From Rhodanobacteraceae bacterium (lineage in GTDB: Bacteria > Pseudomonadota > Gammaproteobacteria > Xanthomonadales > Rhodanobacteraceae): a DNA stretch of 64,000 nt. A program made the translations under genes and the position numbers. The DNA lies in contig CP126120.1 in the NCBI GenBank assembly GCA_030123585.1, positions 2,791,001 through 2,855,000 of the forward strand, in the 5' to 3' direction. Below are positions 28,301-36,574 of the stretch, one piece after another; position 1 is the stretch's first letter; each line of letters opens with the position of its first letter. Below the pieces are notes generated by a model. The model saw nothing but the letters and a program-made list of their open reading frames with translations. It was not told the origin of the DNA and made no database searches.

Positions 28301-29964
28301 CCGGTGACGTGGTCGATCCTCGACAAGCCGTCGGTGGTGCCGGCCCAGATGTTGCCTGCGGGATCCTCGCGGATCACCACCACGCTGTCGGAGGCCAGCC
28401 CCTGCGCCTTGCCGAAACGCTGCACCGCCTTGCCTTCGTGGTAGTGCACGAGGCCGGCGTTGAAGGGCGCCGCCCACAGGTCGCCGTTGGCGGCGCGGAA
28501 CAAGGCGCGGGTCGGCGTGGTGGCCGGCTTGCCGTCGAGGTTCAGGAAATCAGCCTTGTCGGTGGCGGGGTCGAACCGCAGGATGCCGCGGCTGGACGGC
28601 AGCAGCAGGGCGCCGCCCGCGTCTCCGAGGATGTCGAAAATCCTGATTTCGTCGTCGTCCGCGGGCGCGACGGGATGTTGCGGCTGGGCGGCCGGCGGCG
28701 GCGCGGGGATGCCCGCGAGGGCTTTCTTCAGGGCTGCGCCGAAGCTGGTGACGGTCTGGGTGGCAGGGTCGTAGCGCGCCAGCCCAGGTCCGTTCAGCGC
28801 CACCCAGAGCTGGCCGGTCGACGCCGGGTAGAACGCGCGTGCGTAGGTGTGGGTGCGCGGATCGCCGGCCAGGTTCAGGACGGCCCGGATCGGGCTGCCG
28901 TCGGGGTTGGTCCACACCGCGCCGGCTGTGGACGTACCGACCCACAGGAGGCCGGTGTCGTCGACGAACAGCGTGTCGATGCCCGAATCGGGCAGTCCGC
29001 CGGCGACGCCGATCGGCGCCGCCGTCAGGCGCGTCGCGCTGCCGTCGGCGTTGAGGCGCAGCAGGTCGTGGTCAGACAGGCCGAGCCAGATCCGACCGGC
29101 GTGATCGACCGCGAGCGCGCGCACGCCGACAGGTCCGTCCGCTTGCCACGCCGTGGTGATCGCCCCGGAGGCGCGGTCGACGCGTTGCAGGCCGCGCGCG
29201 TCGCCAATCAGCAGGCGGTTCTTCGGGCCACAGCTCAGGGCGTCGATCGTGGCCGCGTTGTCGGCGAGCATGCGCGCCGCGCGGCCGTCCTTGTCGATCG
29301 CGAGTATCCGGCTGGCGATGGCCGCGTAGATGCCGCCATCCGGGCAGCGCGTGAACGAGCGTATCCACGCTTGCGCATCGCCCGGCGCCGACCACACCTG
29401 GCGCCGCTGGAACGAGGGTGCGGGCGACACGCGGTCCACGCCGCTTGGCGTGCCCACCAGCAAGTCGCCGTCCGGCAGCCGCAGCAGGCCGGTGACCGGC
29501 AGGTCGCCGCGCTGCACGCCGATGGGCAACGGCAGCACCCGGTCGGCGTCGGGATCGAACAGGATCAGGCCGGACGCGGCCGAGCCAACCCACAGGCGCC
29601 CCTTGTCCGCATCGGCGAGCGACGTTACCAGATAGTTGCCGGGCAGGCTGTCGGTCCGGTCCGGGTCGTGCATGTAGCGTCGCAGCGAATAGCCGTCGTA
29701 GCGGAACAGGCCGCCCTGCGTGGCCAGCCACATGAAGCCCGTGTGGTCCTGGAAAATCAGCGACACCGAGTCCTGCACCAGCCCGTCGCGGTTGTCGAGC
29801 TGCTGGAAGTGGAAGTCGCGCTGGTACGCCTGCCACGACCCCTGCACGGACTGCGCATGCGCGGCGGCGGCTGCCAACCACAGCGCGGCCACGAACAGCA
29901 GCGCGGCGGCACGACGTGCCGGCTGCGCGATGGTCACGGCAACTCCGGGTGGAACGCGGCTCAT
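25360..29964 (-). CDS. Periplasmic-propeller sensor with PAS-PAS-GGDEF-EAL output
   Basis: The 1534-residue protein has a signal peptide (about 1-37) and a long set of two-component-regulator propeller repeats (about 50-730, with many GRLWVGS / GNIWAGT-type blades). A Y_Y_Y domain (about 735-800) and one membrane helix (about 812-832) follow. Then come two PAS domains (about 855-965 and 975-1090), a GGDEF domain with intact GGDEF near 1179, and an EAL domain with GMEALLRW near 1305, LTESMVM and DDFGTGYSSL. It should sense a periplasmic ligand, perhaps a glycan as in hybrid two-component systems, and make or break cyclic di-GMP. Both active sites look intact. It is inserted between the zapA and ygfB neighbourhoods. 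Confidence 0.9.
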   Translation of the reverse strand: MSRVPPGVAVTIAQPARRAAALLFVAALWLAAAAAHAQSVQGSWQAYQRDFHFQQLDNRDGLVQDSVSLIFQDHTGFMWLATQGGLFRYDGYSLRRYMHDPDRTDSLPGNYLVTSLADADKGRLWVGSAASGLILFDPDADRVLPLPIGVQRGDLPVTGLLRLPDGDLLVGTPSGVDRVSPAPSFQRRQVWSAPGDAQAWIRSFTRCPDGGIYAAIASRILAIDKDGRAARMLADNAATIDALSCGPKNRLLIGDARGLQRVDRASGAITTAWQADGPVGVRALAVDHAGRIWLGLSDHDLLRLNADGSATRLTAAPIGVAGGLPDSGIDTLFVDDTGLLWVGTSTAGAVWTNPDGSPIRAVLNLAGDPRTHTYARAFYPASTGQLWVALNGPGLARYDPATQTVTSFGAALKKALAGIPAPPPAAQPQHPVAPADDDEIRIFDILGDAGGALLLPSSRGILRFDPATDKADFLNLDGKPATTPTRALFRAANGDLWAAPFNAGLVHYHEGKAVQRFGKAQGLASDSVVVIREDPAGNIWAGTTDGLSRIDHVTGEIRSFREIPEHNDSLAGHAVISLLIDREGRVWAGSLSGLSRLQGIDARGAHFRRYGPSDGLPDNTIDCLLEDAGGRIWFSTNLGIGRLDPKTGQVRSFGMTDGLQGSEYNSGACLRNADGSLLFGGHGFDIIDPAKIVPASAPTPVVFTDLYDGKGRIPMPSSPTATVNIGADDRTLYAAFASLNFASPGYNRYRYRLLGRDARWSAPSRDRNIAYTNLAPGNYRLEVQSILHDDSPGRTTSLSVHVDNVWWWSPGMRIVYAAAIACLVLITLLGWRNHHLEQVRHRRQLSVREGRLRQALWGSGDEFWDWDLERGTILRLGPEGVPGGHHERSVPADEWRHTMVHPDDLANLDHALAEHLAGGSEHFEVEHRVRGRDDEWTWVISRGKIVERDEAGKPLRVCGTERDISAIRAADRDRRIASEVIRNMSEAVTVTDLDFRFMSVNPAFTRMTGYAEHEVLGHDASILNGSRHAPDSYTHLRQVLAETGHWRGELWQRRKDGEEFLCWVELNEVCDAAGQRTHMIGVLTDITDRKRAEQELRYLANYDTLTGLPNRALLGERLGAAVINARRSNHKVGLLFLDLDRFKHVNDSLGHTAGDRTLKAAGARLRQCVRENDVVARLGGDEFTVVLEDLADVRGAEEMAQRLIHAFARPLPVSGTQETVISPSIGIAMYPDHGQTPADLLKCADTAMYQAKAVGRNTWAVYHPGMDARARDHATLVNELRRALDRGELRLVYQPKMAIRDGKITGMEALLRWHNRELGEIPPSVFIPLAEETGQIHEISAYVFATACADLRRFRENGHHHLTMAINLSAAQLNRPDLTSHICDLLAEHDVTPNQVELELTESMVMANAEQSVRLLGELKSIGTRLAIDDFGTGYSSLAYLKRLPIDTLKIDQEFVGDVTTDPDDAAITSTIIAMAHSLQIKVVAEGVETAEQLAFLRTQRCDEIQGYWLSRPLSAEACLDFLDRHAAAGVGVT

Positions 29965-30231
29965 GATGGACGCAACGTGTCCCTGACAGGCGCAGCCAAC
30001 CGTCGCCCTGCCCGTGTTGGTGGCAAGCCCGCGTGCGACTGCCCGCCCAGTTTACTCAAACCCGTGTGGTGCGTCGTGGGCAATCCGTTCCGGGTCCGCA
30101 CGTGTCGACGGCGTCGCGACGCGGTCATGCCGGCGCATCGGCGTGTAAACTCGCCCGCAATCGCACGCGGTGGCGATCGGATCACGGCCGGGGCCGGCCG
30201 GTTCGCGGCGCCATCGCCACCAAGGCACGGC

Positions 30232-30753
30232 ATGACGACGGTAACCTGCGCGGAATTGAACGCGGCGCTGCTCAAGGCGAAACTCGGGGTGGCCGCGCCC
30301 GAATTGCACGGCTCGCTCACGGGCTATCTGTGCGCCGACCGGGGCGGCCGCGCGCACGAACTGCTGACGGCGCTGGCGCTCGAGAGCGACGACGCGGGGA
30401 CCGCCGACGACCTGCACGCGCGGGTGGATGCGTTGGCCGTCGACATCGCCGGTCGTCTGCGTTCGCGCGAACCCGTGAAGCCGTTGCTGCCGGAGGCTCC
30501 GCTGGCGGTGCGCGCCGACGCCATGGTCGACTGGTGCCGCGGTTTCCTGGGTGGCATCGGCCTGACCGGGGTGATGGCCGATCCGCAACACCAGCCGGAA
30601 GTCCGCACGCTGCTGGCCGACTTCGGACACATCGCTTCCATGCACCTCGAATGCAGCGACGACGACGAGGAAGCGCTGGACGACGTGCTGGATTTCATCC
30701 GCACCGGCGTCGCGCGCCTGCACGCGCTGCTCGCACCCGCGGGGCGGCATTGA
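30232..30753 (+). CDS. UPF0149 / YgfB-family protein
   Basis: The 173-residue protein has the family features: PELHGSLTGYLCAD near the start, VDWCRGFLGGIGL in the middle, and an acidic CSDDDEEALDDVLDFIR near the end. In E. coli ygfB lies just before pepP, as here. In Pseudomonas, YgfB is reported to affect beta-lactamase regulation by binding the AlpA antiterminator; whether that applies here is unknown. Its stop overlaps the TTG start of pepP. Confidence 0.88.
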   Translation: MTTVTCAELNAALLKAKLGVAAPELHGSLTGYLCADRGGRAHELLTALALESDDAGTADDLHARVDALAVDIAGRLRSREPVKPLLPEAPLAVRADAMVDWCRGFLGGIGLTGVMADPQHQPEVRTLLADFGHIASMHLECSDDDEEALDDVLDFIRTGVARLHALLAPAGRH

Positions 30754-32054
30754 TCGCGCCCGCCGAATTCGCGCGCCGGCGCCGGGAGCTGATGCGCATG
30801 GCCGGCCCCGATGCCGCGCTGGTGGTGGCCGCCGCGCCGCGCCGCATGCGCAACGCCGATGCGGCCTGGCCGTACCGGCAGGATTCCGATTTCCACTATC
30901 TCACCGGGTTTCCCGAACCGGACGCGGTGCTGGCGCTGCTGCCGGGGCGCGCGCGCGGCGAAGTGGTGCTGTTCTGCCGCGAACGCGATCCTGCGCGCGA
31001 GCGCATCGAGGGCGAATGCATCGGCCCCGAACAGGCGGTCGCGCGCTTCGGCGTGGACGACGCGTTTCCGGTCGAGGACATCGACGACATCCTGCCGGGC
31101 ATGCTGGAAGGCCGCACGCGTCTGTATTGCCACTTCGGGCGCGAGAACGAATTCGACGCACAATTGCTGCGCTGGATGCGGCGTTTGCGCGCCGCGCGCG
31201 GTGGCGGCGTGGTGCCGCGCGAGTTCGTCGCGCTGGGCCACCTGCTGCACGAACTGCGGTTGTACAAATCGACCGCGGAACTGGCGCTGATGCGGCGCGC
31301 GGCGCAGATCGCCGCGGATGCACAGCGCGCCGCAGTGCGCGCCGCGAAGCCGGGCATCGCCGAATACCAGGTCGAAGCCGCGCTGCTGCACGCGATGCGC
31401 GCGCACGCCGCGGTGCCGTCGTATCCGCCCACCGTCGCCGCCGGCGCCAACGCCTGCGTGCTGCACTACACTGCCAATCGCGCGAAGCTGCGCACGGGCG
31501 ACCTGCTGTTGATCGACGCCGGCGCGGAAGTCGAGTGCTACGCGTCCGACATCACCCGCACCTGGCCGGTGGGCGGCGCATTCTCGCGCGAGCAGCGCGC
31601 GCTCTACGGCATCGTGCTGGAAGCGCAGCAGGTCGCGATCGAGCAGGTGCGGGCGGGGTTGGCCTTCAGCGCCGCGCACGAGGCGGCGACGCAGGTGATC
31701 GTCGCGGGATTGTGCGCGCTGAAACTGCTGGCAGGCGGCGCGCGCGCGGCGTTGAAGTCCGGCGAATACAAGCGCTTTTTCCCGCACAAGACCGGGCACT
31801 GGATCGGGCTGGACGTGCACGACGTCGGCGATTACCGCGTGGACGACGAGCCGCGCGTGCTGGAAGCCGGCATGGTGGTGACGGTCGAGCCTGGCATCTA
31901 CATCCCGCCCGACGACGCCGGCGTGGCTTCGAAGTGGCGCGGCATCGGCATCCGCATCGAGGACGACGTCGCGGTCGGCGCGCAGGCCGGCGAAGTGCTG
32001 ACCGCGGCGTTGCCCCGCGACATCGCCGCGGTCGAGGCGCTCGCCGGCGGCTGA
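30750..32054 (+). CDS. pepP: Xaa-Pro aminopeptidase
   Basis: The 434-residue protein has the N-terminal PepP domain (RRRRELMRMAGPDAA, YRQDSDFHYLTGFPEP) and a C-terminal pita-bread metalloprotease domain. Its metal ligands lie in LLIDAGAEVECYASDITRTW (two Asp), HKTGHWIGLDVHDVG (His), VTVEPGIYIP and IRIEDDV (two Glu). It removes N-terminal residues before proline. The start is taken as TTG 30750, which overlaps the ygfB stop (ATTGA). No ATG fits the family start better. Confidence 0.93.
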   Translation: MIAPAEFARRRRELMRMAGPDAALVVAAAPRRMRNADAAWPYRQDSDFHYLTGFPEPDAVLALLPGRARGEVVLFCRERDPARERIEGECIGPEQAVARFGVDDAFPVEDIDDILPGMLEGRTRLYCHFGRENEFDAQLLRWMRRLRAARGGGVVPREFVALGHLLHELRLYKSTAELALMRRAAQIAADAQRAAVRAAKPGIAEYQVEAALLHAMRAHAAVPSYPPTVAAGANACVLHYTANRAKLRTGDLLLIDAGAEVECYASDITRTWPVGGAFSREQRALYGIVLEAQQVAIEQVRAGLAFSAAHEAATQVIVAGLCALKLLAGGARAALKSGEYKRFFPHKTGHWIGLDVHDVGDYRVDDEPRVLEAGMVVTVEPGIYIPPDDAGVASKWRGIGIRIEDDVAVGAQAGEVLTAALPRDIAAVEALAGG

Positions 32055-32143
32055 ACGCGTCGCGTCCGGGCATCGCCGGAGTGCGCGCGATCCGTGCAGC
32101 GGGGTACACTCCCACGACGACATTGATCCGAGGAGGCATCGGC

Positions 32144-32560
32144 ATGGCTGGCAACAAAGGCATCTGGACGCGCAACGCGCCGATCCTGCTGAGCATCCTG
32201 CGCATCGTCGTCGCGTTCCTGTTCATGCAGCACGGCGGGATGAAGCTGCTCGGATTTCCCGGCCACGATCACCTGGTGTTGGTCCCGCCGGGCAAGCTGC
32301 TGACGCTGGTGCCCGGATTGGCGGGCGTGCTCGAACTCGGCGGCGGCTTCCTGCTGCTGATCGGCCTGTTCACGCGCCCGGTCGCCTTCATCCTGTCGGG
32401 CGAAATGGCGTTCGCCTATTTCATGGCAGACATACATCAAGGAGGATGGCCCATGCATTTTCTTGGCGGGATGTCGGCCATCTTCTGCTTCGTGTTCCTG
32501 TACCTGTCCGCCGCGGGTCCTGGCCCGTGGAGCGTGGATCGCGCGCGCGGACGCGCGTGA
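32144..32560 (+). CDS. DoxX-family membrane protein
   Basis: The 138-residue protein has four hydrophobic helices and the DoxX motifs LRIVVAFLFMQHGGMKL, LLTLVPGLAGVLELGGGFLLLIGLFTRPVAF and AYFMADIHQGGWP. Family members are linked to membrane redox or sulfur metabolism, but this one cannot be assigned. A strong AGGAGG ribosome site precedes the ATG. Confidence 0.88.
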   Translation: MAGNKGIWTRNAPILLSILRIVVAFLFMQHGGMKLLGFPGHDHLVLVPPGKLLTLVPGLAGVLELGGGFLLLIGLFTRPVAFILSGEMAFAYFMADIHQGGWPMHFLGGMSAIFCFVFLYLSAAGPGPWSVDRARGRA

Positions 32561-32577
32561 GGACCAGGGAGACAGCC

Positions 32578-32961
32578 ATGCACCGCAGCCGCCTATGCAG
32601 CTTCATCATCGATTGCAAGGCCGACGATCTCGACGAAGCCGCGCGCTTCTGGTCCGTGGCGCTGGGCCGGCCCATCCGCGCGGGCGCCGATCCCGCGCAC
32701 GACCCATACGTGCCGCTGGAAATGCACGACGACGAACCGGTGATCGAGCTGCAGAAGGTCGGGCACGAAAGCCGCGTGCACCTCGACATCGAAAGCGACG
32801 ACATCGAAGCGGAGGTGCGCCGGCTGGAAGCGCTGGGCGCGAAACGCGTCGCCACGATCAAGACCTGGGTGGTGATGGAAGCGCCGACCGGCCAGCGCTT
32901 CTGCGTGGTCCGCCCGCAACGCCACGGCAAGCTCGGCCCGCACGCGAACGAATGGCCGTGA
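32578..32961 (+). CDS. VOC-superfamily (glyoxalase-like) protein
   Basis: The 127-residue protein has one glyoxalase/VOC domain: ARFWSVALGRPI near residue 25, VHLDIESDDIEAEVRRLEALGAKRV, and PTGQRFCVVRPQ at the end. The pattern resembles bacterial VOC proteins of unknown substrate. It lies 17 bp after the DoxX gene and is probably cotranscribed. Confidence 0.8.
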   Translation: MHRSRLCSFIIDCKADDLDEAARFWSVALGRPIRAGADPAHDPYVPLEMHDDEPVIELQKVGHESRVHLDIESDDIEAEVRRLEALGAKRVATIKTWVVMEAPTGQRFCVVRPQRHGKLGPHANEWP

Positions 32962-33110
32962 CGCGCGGATGCTTTTCGCCCTCCTTCTGAGAGAGCCGCC
33001 ATCCGTGGCCGAAGAACTCCGTGGTGGCGCATAGCGCCAGGCTGAGGGTGCGCCCTTCGCGCAATCTCGCACGACATCCCTGTCTTGATTGCGACTTGAG
33101 GCAACGTCAA

Positions 33111-33154
33111 ATGGATTCCGGGTTCCGCGCTGCGCGCGGCCCCGGAATGACGAC
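33111..33154. repeat. ATTCCGGG palindrome, copy 3
   Basis: ATGGATTCCGGGTTCCGCGC and GCGCGGCCCCGGAATGACGA form a hairpin between the convergent VOC and deacetylase genes. Same family as 16345. Confidence 0.75.
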
Positions 33155-33195
33155 ATTGATTGGATCCCGGTATGCGCCGGGATAACGAGAGATCG

Positions 33196-34116
33196 CTATG
33201 CCGCCATCAACGCCGCAACATGCGCCGCAGTGCATTCGCGCAGCGCATCGAGATCGTAGCCGCCTTCGAGCGCAGAGACGATGCGTCCGTCGGCGTGGCG
33301 GTCGGCGATCTCGACAAGGCGTTGCGTGATCCAGGTGTAGTCGGCGGTTTCGAGTTGCAGTTGCGCGAGCGGGTCGCGGGCGTGGGCGTCGAAGCCTGCG
33401 GAGATCAGCAGCAGTTGCGGGCGGAACAGGTCGAGTTCGGGCAACAGCCGTTTGTCCCATGTGGCGCGAAATTCTCCCGAGCCTGCGCCCGGCGGCAGCG
33501 GCGCGTTGACGATGTTGCCGTCGCCGTGTTCGTTGACGGCGCCGGTGCCGGGGTACAGCGGCATCTGGTGGCTGGAGGCGTACAACACGCGCGGGTCGTG
33601 CCAGAAGATGTCCTGGGTGCCGTTGCCGTGGTGGACGTCGAAATCGACGATCGCGACGCGCCGGACTGCATGCGTCACGAGCGCGTGCGCGGCGGCGACG
33701 GCGACATTGTTGAACAGGCAGAAGCCCATCGCTTCGCTCCGCGTCGCGTGATGGCCGGGCGGGCGCACCGCGCAGAATGCGCGCCGCGTTTCGCCAGTCA
33801 GTACTGCATCAACGGCGGCGCAGGTGGCGCCGGCCGCGCGCAGCGCGGCTTCCAGCGAACCCGGCGACATCATAGTGTCGGGATCGAGGCGCGCGTGGCC
33901 CTGCTCCGGCGCGCTCGCGAAAATGTGCTCAACGTATTCGTCGCTGTGCGCGCGTTCGAGTTGTTCGCGCGTCGCGCGCGGGGCTTCGATGCGTTCGATC
34001 GCTGCGAAGTGCGGATCATCGAGGGCCGCGAGCACCGCGCGCAGCCGCTCGGGCGATTCCGGATGCCCGGCGCCGGGGTCGTGTTCGAGGCAGGCGGGGT
34101 GCGTGTAAACCCGCAT
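33196..34116 (-). CDS. Histone-deacetylase-family amidohydrolase
   Basis: The 306-residue protein has class II HDAC motifs: RPPGHHATRSEAMGFCLFNN (catalytic His pair), VDFDVHHGNGTQDIFW (zinc Asp and His), LISAGFDAHARDP (zinc Asp) and EGGYDLDAL. Bacterial members deacetylate acetylpolyamines or other acetyl amides. The start at 34116 (MRVYTHPACLEHDPG) is the usual one. It begins only 5 bp after the cobalamin adenosyltransferase stop. Confidence 0.9.
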   Translation of the reverse strand: MRVYTHPACLEHDPGAGHPESPERLRAVLAALDDPHFAAIERIEAPRATREQLERAHSDEYVEHIFASAPEQGHARLDPDTMMSPGSLEAALRAAGATCAAVDAVLTGETRRAFCAVRPPGHHATRSEAMGFCLFNNVAVAAAHALVTHAVRRVAIVDFDVHHGNGTQDIFWHDPRVLYASSHQMPLYPGTGAVNEHGDGNIVNAPLPPGAGSGEFRATWDKRLLPELDLFRPQLLLISAGFDAHARDPLAQLQLETADYTWITQRLVEIADRHADGRIVSALEGGYDLDALRECTAAHVAALMAA

Positions 34117-34121
34117 GGGGT

Positions 34122-34694
34122 TCAGGCCTGGGATTGGGGTCTTGGCCTTTTCTCGTGCTGCCACAAGACCTCGCCGTGTCCGCTGGCGCGGGCCAGCACG
34201 CGGGACAGCACGAACAGCAGGTCGGACAGGCGATTGAGGTAATGCACGACTTCGGGTCGCACGTTCTCGGTGTGCATGAGGGTGACGACGCGGCGTTCGG
34301 CGCGCCGGCACACGGTGCGCGCGACGTGGCATTGCGCCGCGGCCATGCCGCCGCCGGGCAGGATGAATTCCTTGAGCGGCGGCAGGTTGGCGTTGTAGTG
34401 GTCGAGCATCTCCTCGAGCCCGGTGACGTCGGTGGCGTGGATGGTTTCCATGCCGGGGATGCACAGTTCGCCGCCGAGGTCGAACAGCGCGTGCTGGATG
34501 CGCACCAGCCGCTCGCGCAGGTCGTCGGGAATGCCGTCGCAGGCGAGCATCACGCCGATGGCGCAGTTCAGCTCGTCCACCGTGCCGTAGGCCTCGACCC
34601 GGGGCGAATCCTTGGGAACGCGGCTGCCGTCGCCGAGCCCGGTGGTGCCCTTGTCCCCCGTCCGGGTGTAGATCTTCGAAAGGCGATTGCCCAT
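34122..34694 (-). CDS. PduO-type ATP:cob(I)alamin adenosyltransferase
   Basis: The 190-residue protein has the PduO signature KIYTRTGDKGTTGLGDGSRV, VEAYGTVDELNCAIGV, LPGGGMAAAQCHVARTVCRRAERR and YLNRLSDLLFVLSR. It transfers the adenosyl group of ATP to cob(I)alamin. Its ATG overlaps the stop of the upstream membrane-protein gene by one base. Confidence 0.94.
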   Translation of the reverse strand: MGNRLSKIYTRTGDKGTTGLGDGSRVPKDSPRVEAYGTVDELNCAIGVMLACDGIPDDLRERLVRIQHALFDLGGELCIPGMETIHATDVTGLEEMLDHYNANLPPLKEFILPGGGMAAAQCHVARTVCRRAERRVVTLMHTENVRPEVVHYLNRLSDLLFVLSRVLARASGHGEVLWQHEKRPRPQSQA

Positions 34695-35281
34695 CAATGC
34701 GCCGCGGTCAGGCGCAGCGCGGTCCAGCGGCGGCCCAGCAACGCGAAACCGCCGAACAGCAACGCGCTCCAGAACAGCGTGCCCGGCAACGTGCCGTACT
34801 GGTAGAACGGCCAGCCGGCGACGTAGCAGGCGCCCAAGCCGGCCGCCGTGTGCGGGTACATCGTGCCGCCCAGCCACACGAAGAAATTGGTGACGAGGTA
34901 GAAGCCCGTGGCGCTGCCGACCGCCGCGATGGCGGTGTTCCAGAAGCGCACGCGGCCGCGCAGCGCGAAGCCGGCGAGCGCGGTCAGCGCGACGCAGCCG
35001 TACACCGCGGGCATCATCCAGCCGTAGAAGCCGATGAAGCAGTCGCCCACGAACAACGCCACCAGCGGCACCGCGATCGCGAGCCTGCGGTCGGCGAAGT
35101 ACGCGCCGCCGAACAGCGCCATCGCCTCGACCGGGGTGAAGTTGAACGGCAGCGCGCCCGCTGCGTAGTGCACGAGCAGCCGGTACACCACCGTGAACGC
35201 GATCATCCCGAGCAGCACCAGCGTGCCGGGGGAAACCAGGGTCGATTGCGGAGAGCGGGCGGGCTGCGGCATGGAATCCAT
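34694..35281 (-). CDS. DUF6580-like putative membrane transport protein
   Basis: The 195-residue protein has about five or six hydrophobic helices. It carries NFTPVEAMALFGGAYFADRR and VGDCFIGFYGWM, features of the DUF6580 putative transporters, which look like the substrate-binding (S) part of ECF transporters. The start/stop overlap with the cobalamin adenosyltransferase gene suggests a link to cobalamin, but no ECF ATPase is seen in the window. No cobalamin riboswitch fits in the 81 bp upstream. Confidence 0.7.
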   Translation of the reverse strand: MDSMPQPARSPQSTLVSPGTLVLLGMIAFTVVYRLLVHYAAGALPFNFTPVEAMALFGGAYFADRRLAIAVPLVALFVGDCFIGFYGWMMPAVYGCVALTALAGFALRGRVRFWNTAIAAVGSATGFYLVTNFFVWLGGTMYPHTAAGLGACYVAGWPFYQYGTLPGTLFWSALLFGGFALLGRRWTALRLTAAH

Positions 35282-35362
35282 CCTCGTTGCGTTCAGCGCT
35301 AAAGCTTACCGCAAACCGCGAAAGTCGCGGGCTGATGCGCATCAACCGGTTATCATTCCGTG

Positions 35363-36574
35363 ATGACGGAACGCACCGACATCCTGATCGTGGGCGGCGG
35401 CCTGGTGGGTGCGAGCCTCGCGCTGGCGCTGGATGCGGCGAACCGCGATGCGATCCTGCTCGAAGCGCAACCCGCGCGCGCGCCGGCCACCGCGGGCGAC
35501 GACAACGATCGCAACCTGGTGCTGGCGCGGGCGTCGGTGAACGCCTTGCGTGCGCTCGGGGTATGGCCGCACCTGGAAGCCGCGGCCGGCGTGATCCGTC
35601 GGGTGGAAGTCAGCCGTGCCGGCGAATTCGGACGGGTGCGCTTGTCGGCCGCGGATGCCGGCGTGGACACGCTCGGCCGCGTGGTGCCGGGACGCGTGCT
35701 GGCGGCGGCGCTGGAGCAGCGGCTGGGCGCGTGCCGGCACGTGCGGCGCCTGGTTCCGGCGAAACTGGTCGGGTTGTCGGCGACGGATGCCGGTTGGCGG
35801 GCCCGCGTCGCGACCGCCGAGGGCGAGCGCGACATCGACGCGCGCCTGGTGGCCGGCGCCGACGGCTGCGATTCGCTGGTGCGCGCGCAGGTCGGCGTGG
35901 CCGCGCAGGAACACGATTACGCGCAAAGCCTGTTCGTGTGCACGTTGTCGTGCGAACGCGACATCGCCGAGTGCGCGTTCGAACGCTTCACCGACGAAGG
36001 CCCGGTCGCGCTGCTGCCGCTGCCGAACGGGCGGCGCGGACTGGTGTTGACGGTGGCGGCGGAACGCCACGATGAAGTCGCGGCGATGGACGATGCGGCA
36101 TTCGTGGCGCTGGCGCAGCAACGTTTCGGCTGGAAGCTCGGCAAGTTGTCGCGTCCGGGCCGGCGCTTCCCGCACCGCATCCGGCGCGTGCTCGCGGACA
36201 CGCTGACCGCGCCGCGCACAGTGCTGGTCGGCAACGCCGCGCAGACGGTGCACCCGATCGGTGCGCAGGGATTCAACCTCGGCCTGCGCGATGCGCTGAC
36301 GCTGGCGGAGTCGGTTGCCGGCGCCGACGATCCCGGCGCCCCGGCGTTGCTGCACGCGTATGCGGAACGCCGGCAGCCCGACCGCGACGGCGTGCTGGCC
36401 TTCAGCCATGGACTGAGCGCGCTGGCTTGCCTGGCGCAACCGTCGCTGGCGCCGCTGCGTTCGCTGGCGATGCTCGCGCTGGATCGCGTGCCGCCGCTGC
36501 GGCGGGCCGTGGCGCGGCGCGGCATGGGTTTCCGCGGCACGCCGCCGGCCGCGGCTTTGGATGGCGGCCCGTGA
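35363..36574 (+). CDS. ubiH: 2-octaprenyl-6-methoxyphenol hydroxylase-type flavoprotein
   Basis: The 403-residue FAD monooxygenase has the dinucleotide-binding ILIVGGGLVGASLALAL at the N-terminus, the DG motif AGADGCDSLVRAQVG, and the second FAD motif VLVGNAAQTVHPIGAQGFNLGLRDALTL. It hydroxylates the ubiquinone ring. The order pepP-ubiH-ubiI is conserved, though here DoxX and other genes separate pepP from ubiH. GTG three bases earlier is an alternative start. It overlaps the next gene by four bases. Confidence 0.92.
   Translation: MTERTDILIVGGGLVGASLALALDAANRDAILLEAQPARAPATAGDDNDRNLVLARASVNALRALGVWPHLEAAAGVIRRVEVSRAGEFGRVRLSAADAGVDTLGRVVPGRVLAAALEQRLGACRHVRRLVPAKLVGLSATDAGWRARVATAEGERDIDARLVAGADGCDSLVRAQVGVAAQEHDYAQSLFVCTLSCERDIAECAFERFTDEGPVALLPLPNGRRGLVLTVAAERHDEVAAMDDAAFVALAQQRFGWKLGKLSRPGRRFPHRIRRVLADTLTAPRTVLVGNAAQTVHPIGAQGFNLGLRDALTLAESVAGADDPGAPALLHAYAERRQPDRDGVLAFSHGLSALACLAQPSLAPLRSLAMLALDRVPPLRRAVARRGMGFRGTPPAAALDGGP

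Noticed and set aside
24970..30753. A 1927-codon plus-strand open frame
   Set aside because: It runs antisense to the well-supported PAS-GGDEF-EAL, zapA and ZapB-like genes. It is open only because of high GC, and its last part is the frame of the real UPF0149 gene at 30232.
35282..35362. Cobalamin riboswitch before the adenosyltransferase operon
   Set aside because: The space is only 81 bp and lacks the B12-box sequence; a cobalamin riboswitch needs about 200 nt.
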